Assembly (NCBI RefSeq): GCF_964340395.1
Contig: NC_135571.1
Span: 13,572,046 to 13,636,045 of the forward strand
Length of the DNA: 64,000 nt
Direction of reading: 5' to 3'
From: Glandiceps talaboti
Lineage: Eukaryota; Hemichordata; Enteropneusta; Spengelidae
Shown: one piece after another, positions 24,621 to 37,287 of the stretch
Layout of the letters: each line of letters starts with the position of its first letter
Position numbering within the stretch: position 1 is the first letter of the stretch
The notes under the pieces: generated by a model
The model's database searches: none
Told to the model about the DNA's origin: nothing
What the model saw: the letters and a program-made list of their open reading frames with translations, nothing else
Position numbers and translations under genes: made by a program

Positions 24621-25127
24621 TGTGGTTTCTACTGGGTTAATAACCACACTACTGTAGTTTCAGATATGTTCACTTTGCATATTTACTGTTAGCCTAAGGA
24701 GTTATTTTGTGGAATTTGCCTTCAAAAGTACGCGTGTAATTTCCCTAGATTTCCCCATCCCAGTCTCCATGACCCAAAACTACTGTACAAACGGTTAGCA
24801 GTTTGAAATGTCAACATAAATTTTACCATGTCATTTTGACTTTAGCTAGGGGTATATGAAGATGATAAAAAGTAAATAGTTGCTGATTTGAATAAATATG
24901 GTGATAGATTGTTCACAGTAGTGATTCTAACTAATAAATATTCCTTTTAATGGAATCATGTGCAGTTTTAATGTGATTCAGTTGAACCATTTAAAATGTC
25001 AGAAAGTACACTTTGTAATAACACAACTTGGCATGCACCTGGTATCAGTACTTCAACTAACATTTATATTGTTAGTAACCTTAAAGCTAAATATTTCAAT
25101 AAATAAGTTCAATTTAATTAAACCATG

Positions 25128-25159
25128 GACCCTCCACCAACTGTTGGTGGAGGAGGGTC
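25128..25159. repeat. Strong hairpin / palindrome GACCCTCC..GGAGGGTC
   Basis: GACCCTCCACCAAC, one central T, then GTTGGTGG plus a 3-base AGG insertion and AGGGTC: a 14-bp stem with a 3-nt bulge. Flanking bases (TTAAACCATG left, ATGATTAAAC right) extend the symmetry imperfectly. It may be a remnant of a tiny foldback element. Confidence 0.7.
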
Positions 25160-26450
25160 TATGATTAAACAACAAAATTAATTCACCAAAGATGTCTAAA
25201 GTATTTTTGAAGAATTTTCATATTTGGTATATATACCTCCAGGTGTTTTGTTAAGAACAGCTGAGGTAGGTTAAAGGACCATGTTTCAATCCCAGCCAAC
25301 CGTTTTTACAAACCTAGATTTTGATACTAATCCAAACCACAGACCTTCCAAACTGGCCCTTAGTAGTAGGTTTTTACCCATCCCTTAAAAATATAGTTCC
25401 GTGCCAGCTGGAGATGAAAGTGTATCAGTGATGGTGTACGTAGACCACATGTTTAAAATTAGCCTCTTCCAAGGAATATTTATTTGTAATGCACTCCAAG
25501 GAGTTTGAACTAAATATTGTTACAGCCTATAAGTATCTTTCAACAGTTGTTGGTTTCTGGTTGGTTGTCATGGTAATATATGTTTCAGTAAACACCTTTA
25601 ACATCTGGTTTGGTTCAATTATTTGAATAACGTATATAACAAGGGATTTTGATGAGAGAGGGTGTTAGTTTTGCATTGGCAGTGTCTCTTTATCAAAGTA
25701 CCTATGAATAACAGAAAAAACAAGCAAACAAATAAATAAACAACACCAACTTTCCTACGCAAAACTTTTTTAAAGTTTTACTATTGACAACAATCATTAT
25801 TTTTATTAATTGGGTCAACACTATTATGAGGCCACCCAGTTCTTTACTGTCTATTTTAGTTGTATTTAAGCATTTGAAGTTCAAATAAACACACTTATAC
25901 CGTCCTATGGGTATGCTATGTTATTACTGTGACAGTCCCTAGGCATATGAACTCTACAAAACAGTTTGACAAGCCTGGTTACTAAAAGTTAGTTCATGTA
26001 TAGTCTGACCTGTAACTTTACAAAGCCCCCAAAACACACTGTCTTTCTGTAAAGTTGTTCCTAGTATAATACGGTGCAAAAACTACAAAGTATATGTTTG
26101 AAACTTTGCCAAATTGATATGGCCCGTGTCGAGTCACTTGGGAAGATATTTTCTGGTATTTGATTCTGATGTTGACAAATCATCACTATGGAATCTATCT
26201 TGGAATACTGCCATATCCGATTGTTGATGTCAAACTTTTTAAATGACCTACTCATAATATAGGGAGAGTAATATTTTAAACATATGTACAAGGTGATGAT
26301 GGCTTCATATCTCAATTTCTAAACTAGGGTGACATCACATATTTAACCCTATCCACACCGTGTACTTAATGAGGACACCCTCTCAATAGTCTAATGGATG
26401 TTTTTCAAAGTTTGAATGAATAGAAGCTCCCCCTCCCTATATCCCCCCCC

Positions 26451-26543
26451 CTACACACACACACATACATACATACATACATACATACATACATACATAC
26501 ATACATACATACACACACACACATACATACATACATACATACA

Positions 26544-26577
<34 letters not shown>

Positions 26578-26679
26578 CATACATACATACATACATACAT
26601 ACATACATACATACATACATACATACATACATACATACATACATACATACACATACAAAGATATAGACAGACAAAGGCA

Positions 26680-26736
<57 letters not shown>
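26451..26736. repeat. (CATA)n and (CA)n compound microsatellite
   Basis: Short (CA)n, then about 180 bp of CATA tetramers with a CACACA interruption, then a (CA)n tract at 26683-26736. All open frames across it (YVCM and THTYI repeats) are artefacts. Confidence 0.97.
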
Positions 26737-26738
<2 letters not shown>

Positions 26739-28935
26739 CACCACCACCACCTTGATGTAAGCAAACACAACACAATACTATTTTCATTAAAAAAAAACAT
26801 TGATCTAACATTTGAAAACACAAAAAATGTACAACAAGTTTCTAAGTTGAAGTTATTTTTTAAACATATACTTCATTGACAGCGGAAGCTGTTAGAAATC
26901 CATCCACCGTGATAAAGTTCCTATCCAAACTTGATCACAATGTGATTGTAAAAATATCCCCAAGACATTTATAATATAATAAGTTACTATGAATAGTTCA
27001 TCTCCTACTGTGTCTCATTGATCAATCCAAATATGTCTAGGTGTTAGTTGTATGTTTACTCCAGGGTTTATGGTTTCATTAAGAGTTTAGGTAATATTGG
27101 AAGAGAACCAGGAATAAACAATTACATTTTTACTGAAATGAAAATTTCACCTACCTGTAGTTCTTAGTCTGTATTTGATATAAATTAGTATTTTGATATT
27201 TGATTTAAGTAAAACCAGAAATTAAAATAAAAATGGTTAATTTTTATTTAATCCCACATTTCACCTCAGAAAGTTCAGATATATGTATACTCAGTAGGAT
27301 TGTCTTATGTTTCACTGGATTATTTACATAATCATGAAGTCACTCGCATATTAATGACCTCATTTGCATAATAACGGTAAGTTATGTCAGTTCTAAACAT
27401 GAAATCAAACTGTTTGATAAAGATCTGTATTGAAAATTCTTTTAAAAAATCTTCATTAATTTCTTTGTATTTTTATGTTTTGTGACAAGAAAATTTATCC
27501 AATGAGAGAAATCTCAGTCACGATCATTGTTATTTATCTTGACATGTCGTAGTTAAAGTCAAACTCTACTATCTCTGCAGACAAAGTGGGAGAAATGGTT
27601 GCCAGGTCAAAGGTCGGGTCAGAGGTTAATGGAAACATTGGCGATAGTTCTTTTAATGTTTCCTTGCTAAAATTTAGTGCAAACAGCTGGGTGTGCTTAA
27701 GAGGTACATTAAACTCATGAAATTCATAACATATCATTTTAAACACTTTAAGTTGTGTGCTAAGGAGTGAAAAAATGTTGTAAAAAAAGTTTGTCTCAAT
27801 TTGAAAACTGTTAAAGTTATGTGGTGTGCAATATTAAAACTGTTATAAGAGAGAAACTTCCGATAGGTTATTGCCATGCTCTTCCTGGATAACGTCAATC
27901 GGAAATCGTTGTATGTGGCCATCTTTGTCAGTTTTCTGTTTAGTGTGTTTTATAGCTGTGGTGGCAAAGGGCATCCAATCTGCACTTCTTTAGCAACTAT
28001 TACAAACTTAGCAAACCAACGTACTATGGTATAAATAACGTCTTTGTCACTTCTGTGGATTTTTCCAAGATTAGTGCAGACAATTTATAGCATCAGGTGT
28101 TCACTGAACAAAAAGATGCCAACAGACACGTCTATTGAAACCTGTATAAGGGGAGTTGTCTGTAGTAATGGTGTCTTTGATAAAATAGTCATCTATCTAA
28201 ATCTGTCATCCCAAGTACTTAACCTTTTGGATTTCTCAAAAAAAGTTTGGGTGTCTCAGTTTTTTTTGGATTTTCTCAAAATATTTGAGAAAGTAATCAA
28301 GATTTTGACAAAAAGTTAATAATGATGACTATTTTTGTTATTCCAGACCAAAATTATGTTGATATATAACAACAAATTACATTTTACCAAATATTTTGTC
28401 AGGTTTTTTTTAGCGGGAAAATGTTCCATGTTATGTAGGAGCACTTACCATTTTACGTCTTTAATATCTTTCTTTGACTGAGATTTTTCTAACAATTCAT
28501 AACTTAGACTAATTTTTGTGGTTCTAGTCCAAAATAAGTTTGATATTTCACAAAAAGAGTCATTTTTGTCAACTTTTGTAGTAAGGTGTGAAAGTTATGT
28601 CAGATCAGTTAACACATACCATTTACAAGATTTGACCTTTCATCACCTCCTTGTGTCTCTCACAACTTAATGTCAGTGTATTTTAAGATGTTGGTGTTAT
28701 TAATTTGTCATTATTCAAAACTTGATGAGTACCTCTAAATCTTTGTTAATTTGTAAGGTAATTCTTTGTGACATCGTCCTGTACCTGTGGTGAGACAAAG
28801 ACACTCAAATTAGACATTTCATTTGTTATGGTTGTGAACCAGACTATTTTTAGACATCAGGATGACATTTAGACTGACATATCAGCCGTTGTTGGGCGTG
28901 GTCTATTATCTTCCTTGACATTTATCTTGTACATG

Positions 28936-29205
28936 AACTTACTTAGGGTGAATGACATAACGCAGGAGTTGATAAGACTGCTTAACTTACTTAGGATGGA
29001 TGTCTTAGACATAACACAGGAGCTGATAAGACTCCTTAACTTACTTAGGGCGAGTGACATAACGCAGGAGCTGATAAGACTGCTTAACTTACTTAGGATG
29101 GGTGTCTCAGAGACATAACACAGGAGTTGATATGACTGCTTAACTTACTTAGGATGGGTGTCTTAGAGACAGAACACAGGAGTTGATACAACTCCTTAAT
29201 ATTCC
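28936..29205. repeat. ~57-bp tandem repeat, about 5 copies
   Basis: Unit contains CTTAACTTACTTAGGATGGG, TGTCTTAGAGACATAACACA and GGAGTTGATAAGACT with indels. It accounts for the short Leu-rich frames seen on both strands here. Confidence 0.88.
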
Positions 29206-29894
29206 ACTGATATCTTATCTATCTACTTTCATATCAATATATATAGCAAGTGAAATGAACAGTTGAACAAATAGTTCACACTTGGTCTAGTTACCATATG
29301 TTGGGCTCGATTCTCTACAATCTCTCTCCACCGTCTAGTCAAATGGCTTTTTCTAGCACAACATTCTGTTCTTACCATCAACAGTAGTAGTTTAATGCTA
29401 TTGGAGAGTTGATACAAACATGATATCATCGCATTCTCATGTGACTTTATAAAGACTGGTGGTTGAGTTTGTAGTAAACTGAACAGTTAGAGTGTTAGAA
29501 TGCTAAAGATGATTTACTATGCACACCTTCAGGGTTCAAAGGTCATAATATATTGATCCAAAAAGTCTTCCATCTGTAAAAATTCTAAAATATTGTACTA
29601 TTTTTAGTGGATCTCCGTTTAACCTGTTTTATCATTTATGGCTGAATGACATCTGACTCATCAAAAGTCACTGAAGCGTTTCCATGACGGATAGAAATAT
29701 TTTACATACCTCAACTACTAACCTATAAACACAGTTTCAGTGTACATTTCATCGCCCCCATTTGTCCTGTCCTATATACATAGTTTTTTAGTCTGTTTGT
29801 CATCACCCACGTTTATCCTGTACAATCCCTTTACATCTGTCAGTACAAACCAAACAGTAAATAATTAGGGCAATGGTGGTGGCTTCTGTCTTCT

Positions 29895-30070
29895 GTTGAA
29901 ACTGGTTGGAGGGGACATTTCAACAAGTGTGTTAGTTGGACGATATAAAAGAAAGGACATGTGTATTTCAACAAGTTGTGTGTTAGTTTGAAGATATAAG
30001 GGGGGAGGGGGGTTTCAACAAGTTGTGTGTGAGTTGGTCAATATAAAGAGGGGACATTTCAACACGTTGG
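29895..30070. repeat. Degenerate ~55-bp tandem repeat (GGGGACATTTCAACAAGT)
   Basis: Three to four units of GGGGACATTTCAACAAGTTG, GTGTGTTAGTTGG and ATATAAAAG, with a poly-G expansion in the third. Purine-rich sequence follows to about 30145. Confidence 0.75.
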
Positions 30071-31169
30071 AGGAGGTGGAGGGGCAGTGATTGAGGGTGG
30101 GAGAGAGGAATGAGTTAACTAATGAATGGATGGAGGGAGGGAGGGATATTTCAGCATCAAATCAAGTTTAAATAAAGTTGAGATGTTACAACATTTTTGG
30201 AAAGTCATAAATGTAGTTCAGATAATTTCAGTGGAAAAGTACCACAATTTTAGTATTAATTCACAGAGAAGTATTGTTTCTATGATTCCAGACTAAAACA
30301 AATTTGAAATGTGACAAAAAATTACAGAATAACAAGAATTTTTGCAAATATTGTTGCTGTGCAAAGTCAGTATTGAAGAGGTCATTGCCTTCAGTTGTAT
30401 GGGTGAATACGATATGTAATGGCAATATTGATGACAGATTACCCATATGTGGGTGATTTCCTGAATTTAAGTTACAATTTCCCAAATTGTCAACACTTTA
30501 GCATCTATACTATAAACAAAACAGCTGCACAAATTGTTGTGGTCACTTTTCTGCAGACTCATCGAAACATTACATTCTTCAGCACTGTCTGTTTCCCACC
30601 CAAATCATTTGACCAAAATTTTTTGTTTTTCTCCAAATTTTTGGCAAATGTCCACTTTCTTTTAGATTAGAATCCACAAAATGAATTATTTATTATGATT
30701 CGTATCAAAATTTTGGTTCAAAAGTAGTAAAATTTATTAAAAAGTTACAAAAAAGTGGAAATATTTTCCATGTGTGCTGGATTGTGAAGAGCTTCTTTGT
30801 TCTCAGTATGAGGTCAGCTGAGTCAAGGAAGATAGTAGACAGCAAGTGTAGAACATGGCCTCTCATGGTCATCAATATAAATCAGGTTGGCGTTAGGGGG
30901 TCCAATCGTATTTTATCCTTAAGTAACCCAAACGCCTAACTTCAAAACTTGAATACAAACCTGTATTAGTTGTACAGTCAGTCCACTGTTCTACATTCTC
31001 TACAGTGATTGCTTGCGGATAAAGTAAGATATTGAAGTGATGAGATTTCAAGCAAATATTTTGAAAGTGTTTTTTGGATTCATTTGTAGCTGATGAAAAA
31101 TTTTGAAGACATTAATTTGCTATCATCAGTCGCATTAACTTCTTTTTTCTTTGGTTTTCTGTCCAACAG

Positions 31170-33242
31170 TTGTGAGGATGAAGATAGCAGCTCAATTAGC
31201 AGTGGTATTAGCGAAACAATCGCCGAAATGAGCACAGATGATAACGTGACTGGTTCCTCCGTTAGTTGTTCATCGTCAACACCAAATACACCGTCCACTG
31301 GGAGGCGTGTTCCTAGACCAGGACAAGCATTGTCAGACAAATCTTCCATTAATTCACCACGGAATTCTGTCGATTCGAAACTATCTGACGATATTAATGA
31401 TCCAGACAGAGGCATGGATGTTCCGGACGGTGATGTTATCGGATATGAGATGACAAGGAGCAGCTCAAGTTCTGGAAATGTATGGAGAAAATATTCGCCA
31501 ACGGATGAAAGTCCGGATAAGAGTATCGATGGGAAAACAAAGGACAAGAATGCTAATCTTCCAAATGATAAATGGAGGAGAGGTGATTCCGATTTGTCTG
31601 ATTCTGGGAAAAGTAGAAGGAATGGAGAGAGTTCGGGAAAAGAAAGTTGGAGGAAAGGTTCTGAGAAAAGCAGTATTCCGGCACCATCATCTGGGAAAAA
31701 AGAAAGCACATCACCAAAACCCCAGAGAGCAAAATCAGCCGGAAGTGGTAAACAAGATGAACGGAAAACAATGTCTGGAAAACCTCCACAACAAGGAATT
31801 AAAAATACGCAAGAAATGAAAAAGTCTCCGAGTGCAAAAAATCAGCTAGCTGGTAGCTTTGGCTACAAGAGACCTGTTGGTCCAACTAGCGGTAGTACAA
31901 ATAGTATGCCAACAACTCCAAACGCCGTCAAGTCGGCATCATCTAAAGTGCCTCATTTTGGATTCGGTCTTAAAAGCCTTCCTAATGAAAAAAGTCAACG
32001 ATTAACTAATTCAGTTGAAAATGGCCACAGAGAGGAACAAGTTAAGATCAGAGTCCCTGTGTGCGGGACAAATAGTTTAACTAGATCAACCACACCGAGA
32101 ACGTCTGCAAATGTACGTAATTCATCAGGTATCCAATCTAATCAGCACTATCAATCACAACCATTGCTGTCAACTCAGAGTGATTTGTATCAACACTATC
32201 AATTCCAGCAACAGCTGCAGCAGCAACAACTACAGCAACAACAAATGCATCAGCATCAACAGCAACTGCAACAGCAGCAGCAGACCAAATGTGCCTCTAA
32301 TCCTCACATGTTGAACTCAATAAGTTCGTTGAACTCAATAAGTGCACGAATGCTACACAGTGATAGCCTCAGTGAAGGTGGTAACGATATACCAAGTATT
32401 AGTGTGACTGGAAGTTCATCTCTAAGTGTAGGTCCACCCATAACAAGGACTAGCCCCTGTAGTTCAGATGTTGAAGTTTCTCCTTCTCTCAGAGTCAAAG
32501 ATATTTCTTCCAGACACGGACTATCATCTCCTTCATTAAAACGGTTGTTTAGTCGCGGGAAAGGTGACGGAAGTCGTTGTCCGTCACCAAGTGCCTTTAG
32601 TGACACGATAATCTCCAATCCGCATGCAACATTAGCGGGACATGCACCTTTTCTAAAATCGATGATTGGGAGATACGTAACATCCAGTGAAACGCAGACT
32701 CCATGTAGCATGGTACCAGATCATCACCCAATGCCTGGTACCTATAGCAACCCAAATACCAACTCTGATCTCACTTTCCCAAATATTATGTATAACAACT
32801 CACTAAATTATCAAACTTATCCCAAAGATCCGTATCGTAGTCACACTTCCAGTATGGGATCTTTGTATTCAGCACCCGGAGCAGTATGGATTCCACCGGG
32901 ATCCTACCTCTCCAATAGTATATCTGAGAGTGGGAGTATCGAATCCATGGATTCCGCTTCAAGTCAGCTTTCTCTTAATAGTCGTGCTACCAGTGAAAGG
33001 TATGGAATATCGACACCAAAGAGTGGACCAGGATCACCGCTGATACGCACCAATAGTATCAGATCAACAACATCGGAAAGGATTTATCCAACATCTCTGG
33101 CGTTGAAAGAATTTGATGAGGACTGGATGAGATCATACAGCTATGGTAATCTTACCCCAAATGGTGGTCCATTATCACCAACACACTCTACCTGCTCTCA
33201 ACCAGCTACCAGGTTCCATTATCCGTCCCTAAGTCCTACTAG
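31170..33242 (+). CDS. Neuron navigator (NAV/unc-53) homologue, large Ser-rich exon
   Basis: A 2,073-nt exon: one base completing a split codon, 690 codons, then two bases of the next. The acceptor is TCTGTCCAACAG after a T-rich tract; the donor is ACTAG/GTAAGT. NAV proteins are cytoskeletal scaffolds that bind microtubule plus ends and guide neurite and cell migration. Counting the first full codon (C of CEDEDSSS) as residue 1: an acidic/Ser motif EDEDSSSISSGISE at 2-15, which I recognise from vertebrate NAVs; a basic Ser/Lys-rich stretch with an EB1-binding-type SxIP motif (SSIP, 167-170, followed by GKK); GSFGYKRP at 228-235, also a NAV-like motif; a Gln-rich run at 341-371; LKRLFSRGKGDGSRC from 456; and DEDWMRSYSYGNL near 649-661. 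It is low-complexity and predicted disordered. An antisense frame of 209 codons at 31080-31709 is a shadow. Family assignment is firm; paralogue type (NAV1, 2 or 3) is not resolvable. Confidence 0.93.
32191..32283 (+). repeat. CAR (polyglutamine) coding repeat inside the NAV exon
   Basis: A run of CAA/CAG codons broken by Leu, His, Met and Phe codons encodes a Gln-rich segment of about 31 residues. The mixed codons and interruptions suggest a stable, old tract rather than an expanding pure CAG repeat. Confidence 0.9.
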
Positions 33243-35507
33243 GTAAGTACTTTATCAAATTAAAGGGGAACACTTCTCTAGGAAAAAATTTCTTTTCATA
33301 AACCTTTGGTTGTTGAGTCGTTTCATTTACACTGTTCATTCATGGGTCTTAGCATACATGAATAGGTGTTAGATGAACAGTACATATTCATGACTGAACA
33401 GAAATAAGCACTTAGGAGTCATGAATATTCAGTTTGCATCTAATAAATATTCATATCTGCTAAGATGCTTGCGACAAAGTTGTAAAACAAAGAACAAGAG
33501 AGGTGAAATGGTGTTTCAATTTGGTGGTTTTTTGGCAATTATACAAGATTTATGTGATTTAAAGTAATGAAATGATGCTCCAGAATTCAAAGTTTATGAA
33601 AATAACTTTATTTCCTGGAGTGGCATTCCCCATTATCCAAAAGATGATTAATTAAGACCACTGACAAATTAAGAAAAAAAAATGAATAATAAAGAACCAG
33701 ACTCTGAGCTAATGTATGCAACTGATTATAAATGTACAGGGTTCATTGTACTATGTCTTTGCTGCTAAAATCAAAGGACCCCCCCCCCCTCTAATGTGAT
33801 GTCAATCAATAAAAACAAAAGACTACTATTGGCCTCTAGAGGGCGCTTCAATCTGTGCCACATGAAGTCATCTCTACAAAGTAGCTCTGATGTTGACAGT
33901 GAAGTGTTGTAATAACTTATGATGAGATCCAACTGTGATGAGACTTGAGACTGGATCTTACTAAGACTTTGACTTCTGACTACTGTGGTCTGTAGTGATA
34001 TTTGAACCGTGCTTACTGTGCGACCCTTGACCCCTCTCAAGGCATAGTCAGCAGTAGGTAGCACGTTGGTGTAATAGAATTCATCTTATACACATCGTTG
34101 TCGGTTTACTTTCATCCCTGATTCATTCTAACAGTAGCCCAAGGGTTAATTCAAGAAAAGTTTATCACAGATTATGTTACTGCAAGACTTAGGTTCTATT
34201 TCCCGACTTTGTTGAGATTTGGCACGGAATTATCCGATTCTGTACAATCACTTACTCTACTCCAAACTTAATCTTTTGAAAGGAATTATTTCCTGCTCAT
34301 ATCCAACAGACATTCCCAGCAAAATTGCAAAATTTGGTTACAAAGTGGCATTTTTATAATAAATTTGTTCACTCATGGATCAACATTTTGATATCCTACT
34401 TTGCGAAATCACTTGAAGTAAAATACATCTCAGAGAAGTAGTTTATTGAAAATAACTGATAAAAGTAGAAAAATGATTTAAAAATGGATATTATTTCATA
34501 TATATAAGAATAAGTGTTATTATTCCAATCCAAAAGAAAATATGAATTTAATGCCAAAGAATTTCAGAAAAACAAAACATTTCTTTGCAAATATGAGTTA
34601 ATGTAAAATACATACATTCAAAAAATTCCTTGAAAATTACCACAAAAGCTATAAACTTTGTAAAATTATCAACTTTTGACATTTGTATTTTGATCCTGCT
34701 TAAAAATAAATCTAGAATTATCAAGAAATTTCAGAAAAAGATAAATTTCTTTGCAAATTAATTGTAGTAAAGCACAAGAGGAAATTTACTGGTAAAAGTA
34801 CCGTCTTTGTAAATTCTAGGTTTTGCCACTGGTTGTTCCCATGGTGTTGATTTCTGTAGTGCTAATAGGCCTACCGCTGTTTGCCTTGTGCGTTGAGAGT
34901 ACTGGAATTTCATCTCTAAGCTGCGTACTAATAATCTATTAATTCACAGTCTAAATGTGTTTCATTTCTCACACTGAGTCATTCTAATATTTTGGCACTC
35001 AATTATTTTGCTGGTGGGCACGTCACGTCAAGCGTAATGTGCCAGCTGAGGAAAGTAGAATGTGGACATGCCTAGTATAGTAGGTGGAGAGAACCTTGTG
35101 TGGTGGTGGTCAGAACCAACTTGGAATCTATGATTCCGTTATATATTTAAATACATTGCTTACTTATAAAAAATTTCACCCCTCTCAAGTTATTTTTTTA
35201 ATATAGTTAGGCCAAGAAAAAAAAAGAATTGTTTCTGGTGAGGACAGTTTGTCTAAAATGGTGTGACCGCGTTTTTGTTTTTGCTCTAATTCTCATCAAA
35301 CCTGTCACTCAGTCTACTACCAGTTATGGCAGTTACTGTTCTTTTTATTTAGTTCTTTACAGCAAGTGTGTATGTGGGGTAGATGTCAGTTGCTTGTTCA
35401 TGATTGGCTCTGCAGTTGTCATCACTGAAGTAGGGAGGGTTATTTTTAAAATTTTTATTATCTAAAAAAAAGACTGACGCGGGAGTAGGCACACATAACA
35501 TATTTCA

Positions 35508-35521
35508 CCACTAGAGGGCGC
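35508..35521 (+). promoter_or_regulatory. Full-consensus CTCF-type motif
   Basis: CCACTAGAGGGCGC matches every position of the core CTCF consensus CCASYAGRKGGCRS. CTCF is a bilaterian-wide architectural DNA-binding protein with a conserved recognition core. A second near match, CCTCTAGAGGGCGC, lies in the same orientation at 33833-33846. Occupancy is inference only. Confidence 0.45.
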
Positions 35522-35851
35522 ACTTCATTGGAAAATCTACTTTTAGTATCCGTGATCTTGGTCTACTCTAGACAGCAGTATTTACTGGTAAATACATTTG
35601 AAATTGAGGGCACACACTCTGAAATTTCAGATTTTGTAATCCTTGTCCACTGGACTGTTAAAAGCAGCAATATTGGTCATTAAATTTACATGCATGTTTC
35701 ATTGCAGAATGTATTTACTCCAAAAATCCCAATACTGGCAAGTTAATTATTTTTATTTTATTTTATTTTTATTTATTTTATCTCTTTCTTTATTTTGGTT
35801 GCACCCTTCTTATGATTTGTCTGTATTTGATGTCAGCACATCTGGTGTAAT

Positions 35852-35852
35852 T

Positions 35853-35916
<64 letters not shown>

Positions 35917-35919
35917 TTT
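35852..35919. repeat. (TTTA)n microsatellite
   Basis: About 17 uninterrupted tetramers. Confidence 0.97.
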
Positions 35920-36942
35920 GATTCTCTGTCTATCTACCTTCTTAGATGTTCTTGGTATACCATAGCACTCTTAGTAGGTTGAATTCTCCCATGTTAAGGG
36001 ACAAGTGTAGTGATATGACCATGCCTGGTTGTCGATACATTTATAGTTTAACCTAGGGAGTCTATCACCATTCCTTATTGTACCTAATCCTAACCTTAAC
36101 TCCCTAGCTGGAGTGAAAATATATCTTTTGTCTACTGTTAATTTCATGCCAAATGTTTAGTATATTTATTCCTTGCAACTGCTTGTATAGTATCCAGCCC
36201 AAATTACATTAATTGATTTTGGAGAAAAATATGAACATAAGGTAACAGAAAATAGTTTCAAACATTCGTATCTAACTTCTAAGGCTAAAAACTTGATAAA
36301 ATGAAATGTCCTTGGTCCAAAAAAAAAATGATAAAAAAACAGACACTTTGGGTTCTAACCCTTCAATCAGATTTGAAGTTCTAAGATTTCTGACATTATA
36401 ATAATATATTCTTGTATCACGACCAAAGATTCTTATTACATACACATGTACAAGTAACGCTTCGCCTGTTCAGCTCAGATCAACAGGCTTTTGTCAAACT
36501 GTTACGTTTGCTGACTTTATTCATAAGTAATAAAAAAACCTTCATTGTGATACAAGAACATATTATTGCAATGTTTTACCGACCGGATGAGTAGTATCTT
36601 TCAGGATTTCTGACATTGTGTGGGAAAGTATGTCATGTCGTAGAATGGAATCTCGGAGACTGAATTCCTTGTATACATAAACTGACAGGTTAACATATCA
36701 CAGAATTTGTACAAAGTACAAATATGATTTTATGAGTTACAATTGTCTATGTGATAACACTTCTCCAATTAACAGATTAACTGTGGTTTGTTGTAAAAAA
36801 AAAATAAAAAAAAATTCAATTTTAACAAGGTAGATATGTACACAGGGTGATGGTTGACATCAACTAATGGTTTTGCACTAAATAATCCAATTTATTGTCT
36901 TTATCCTTATTAAATGATGCATCTTTCTTTCCTTGTGTTTAG

Positions 36943-37108
36943 TGCACCCGGAATGGTGAGATCCAATAGTATGACAGGTCCTGGATATGGCCAAGGAATG
37001 AGTGGAGGACTACGGACCAGTACCATATCCGTTGATGAAAGAAGGGCAGATGATGTCCATGGATCAGCATTGTCCCTGCTTTCCACCTCATCCCAGTATT
37101 CCATAATG
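36943..37108 (+). CDS. Neuron navigator homologue, DDVHGS exon
   Basis: A 166-nt exon: one base completing a Ser codon from the previous exon (phase 2), then 55 codons, ending in phase 0 at AATG/GTAAGT. The acceptor is CCTTGTGTTTAG. The peptide contains APGMVRSNSMTGPGYGQG and ADDVHGSALSLLSTSSQYS. Vertebrate NAVs have a matching stretch (a GM.RS.S segment followed by DDVHGS.LSL.S) directly before the coiled coil, so position and sequence both support the family call. Odd feature: the 3' end of the exon together with its donor is echoed several times in the adjacent intron (37091-37287, listed separately). Confidence 0.93.
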
Positions 37109-37287
37109 GTAAGTAAGACCATTCCTTGTTCACTTCCCAATATTCCATATTAGGACCATTCCATGTTCCCGTCCCAATCTTCCATAGTATTAAAGTAAGA
37201 CATTCCCTGTTCCTTCCACAATATTACACGATAAGCAAGACCTTTCCTTTCCCAATATTCCATGGTATATATATATAACCATTCCCA
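37091..37287. repeat. Degenerate minisatellite seeded by an exon end and its splice donor
   Basis: The first unit is the exon/intron boundary itself (TCCCAGTATTCCATAATG, then GTAAGTAAGACCATTCC). Four decayed units follow, each with a CCCAATATTCCAT-like part and a GACCATTCC-like part. The third keeps AAA/GTAAGA at 37194/37195, a usable cryptic donor; the others have lost the GTAAG. Confidence 0.75.

Larger units (their letters stand above)
13561..31169 (+). other. Large NAV intron (if the 13391 exon is used)
   Basis: No supported exon. It contains the 47-, 45- and 51-bp minisatellite block (14085-16260), the ~125-bp tandem at 18735-19120, the 38-bp and 46-bp arrays, the CATA/CA tract at 26451, a hairpin at 25128, the 57-bp array at 28936, and many degenerate AT-rich repeat copies. 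It ends in a pyrimidine-rich tract and CCAACAG acceptor just before 31170. Confidence 0.6.
33243..36942 (+). other. NAV intron between the Ser-rich exon and the DDVHGS exon
   Basis: A 3.7-kb intron, phase 2, with GTAAGT donor and TTTCCTTGTGTTTAG acceptor. It holds a C-run at 33780-33789, degenerate AT-rich repeat copies at 34260-34800, two CTCF-like motifs (33833 and 35508) and a TTTA microsatellite. No further exon is seen. Confidence 0.9.

Noticed and set aside
26405-26823. Long Tyr-Val-Cys-Met and Thr-His-Ile frames
   Set aside because: CATA/CA microsatellite translations. The same applies to 63403-63977, 37595-37979 and 58190-58690.
31080-31709. 209-codon frame antisense to the main NAV exon
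   Set aside because: Shadow of the Ser-rich coding exon; Ser/Leu antisense composition and no independent splice or start support.
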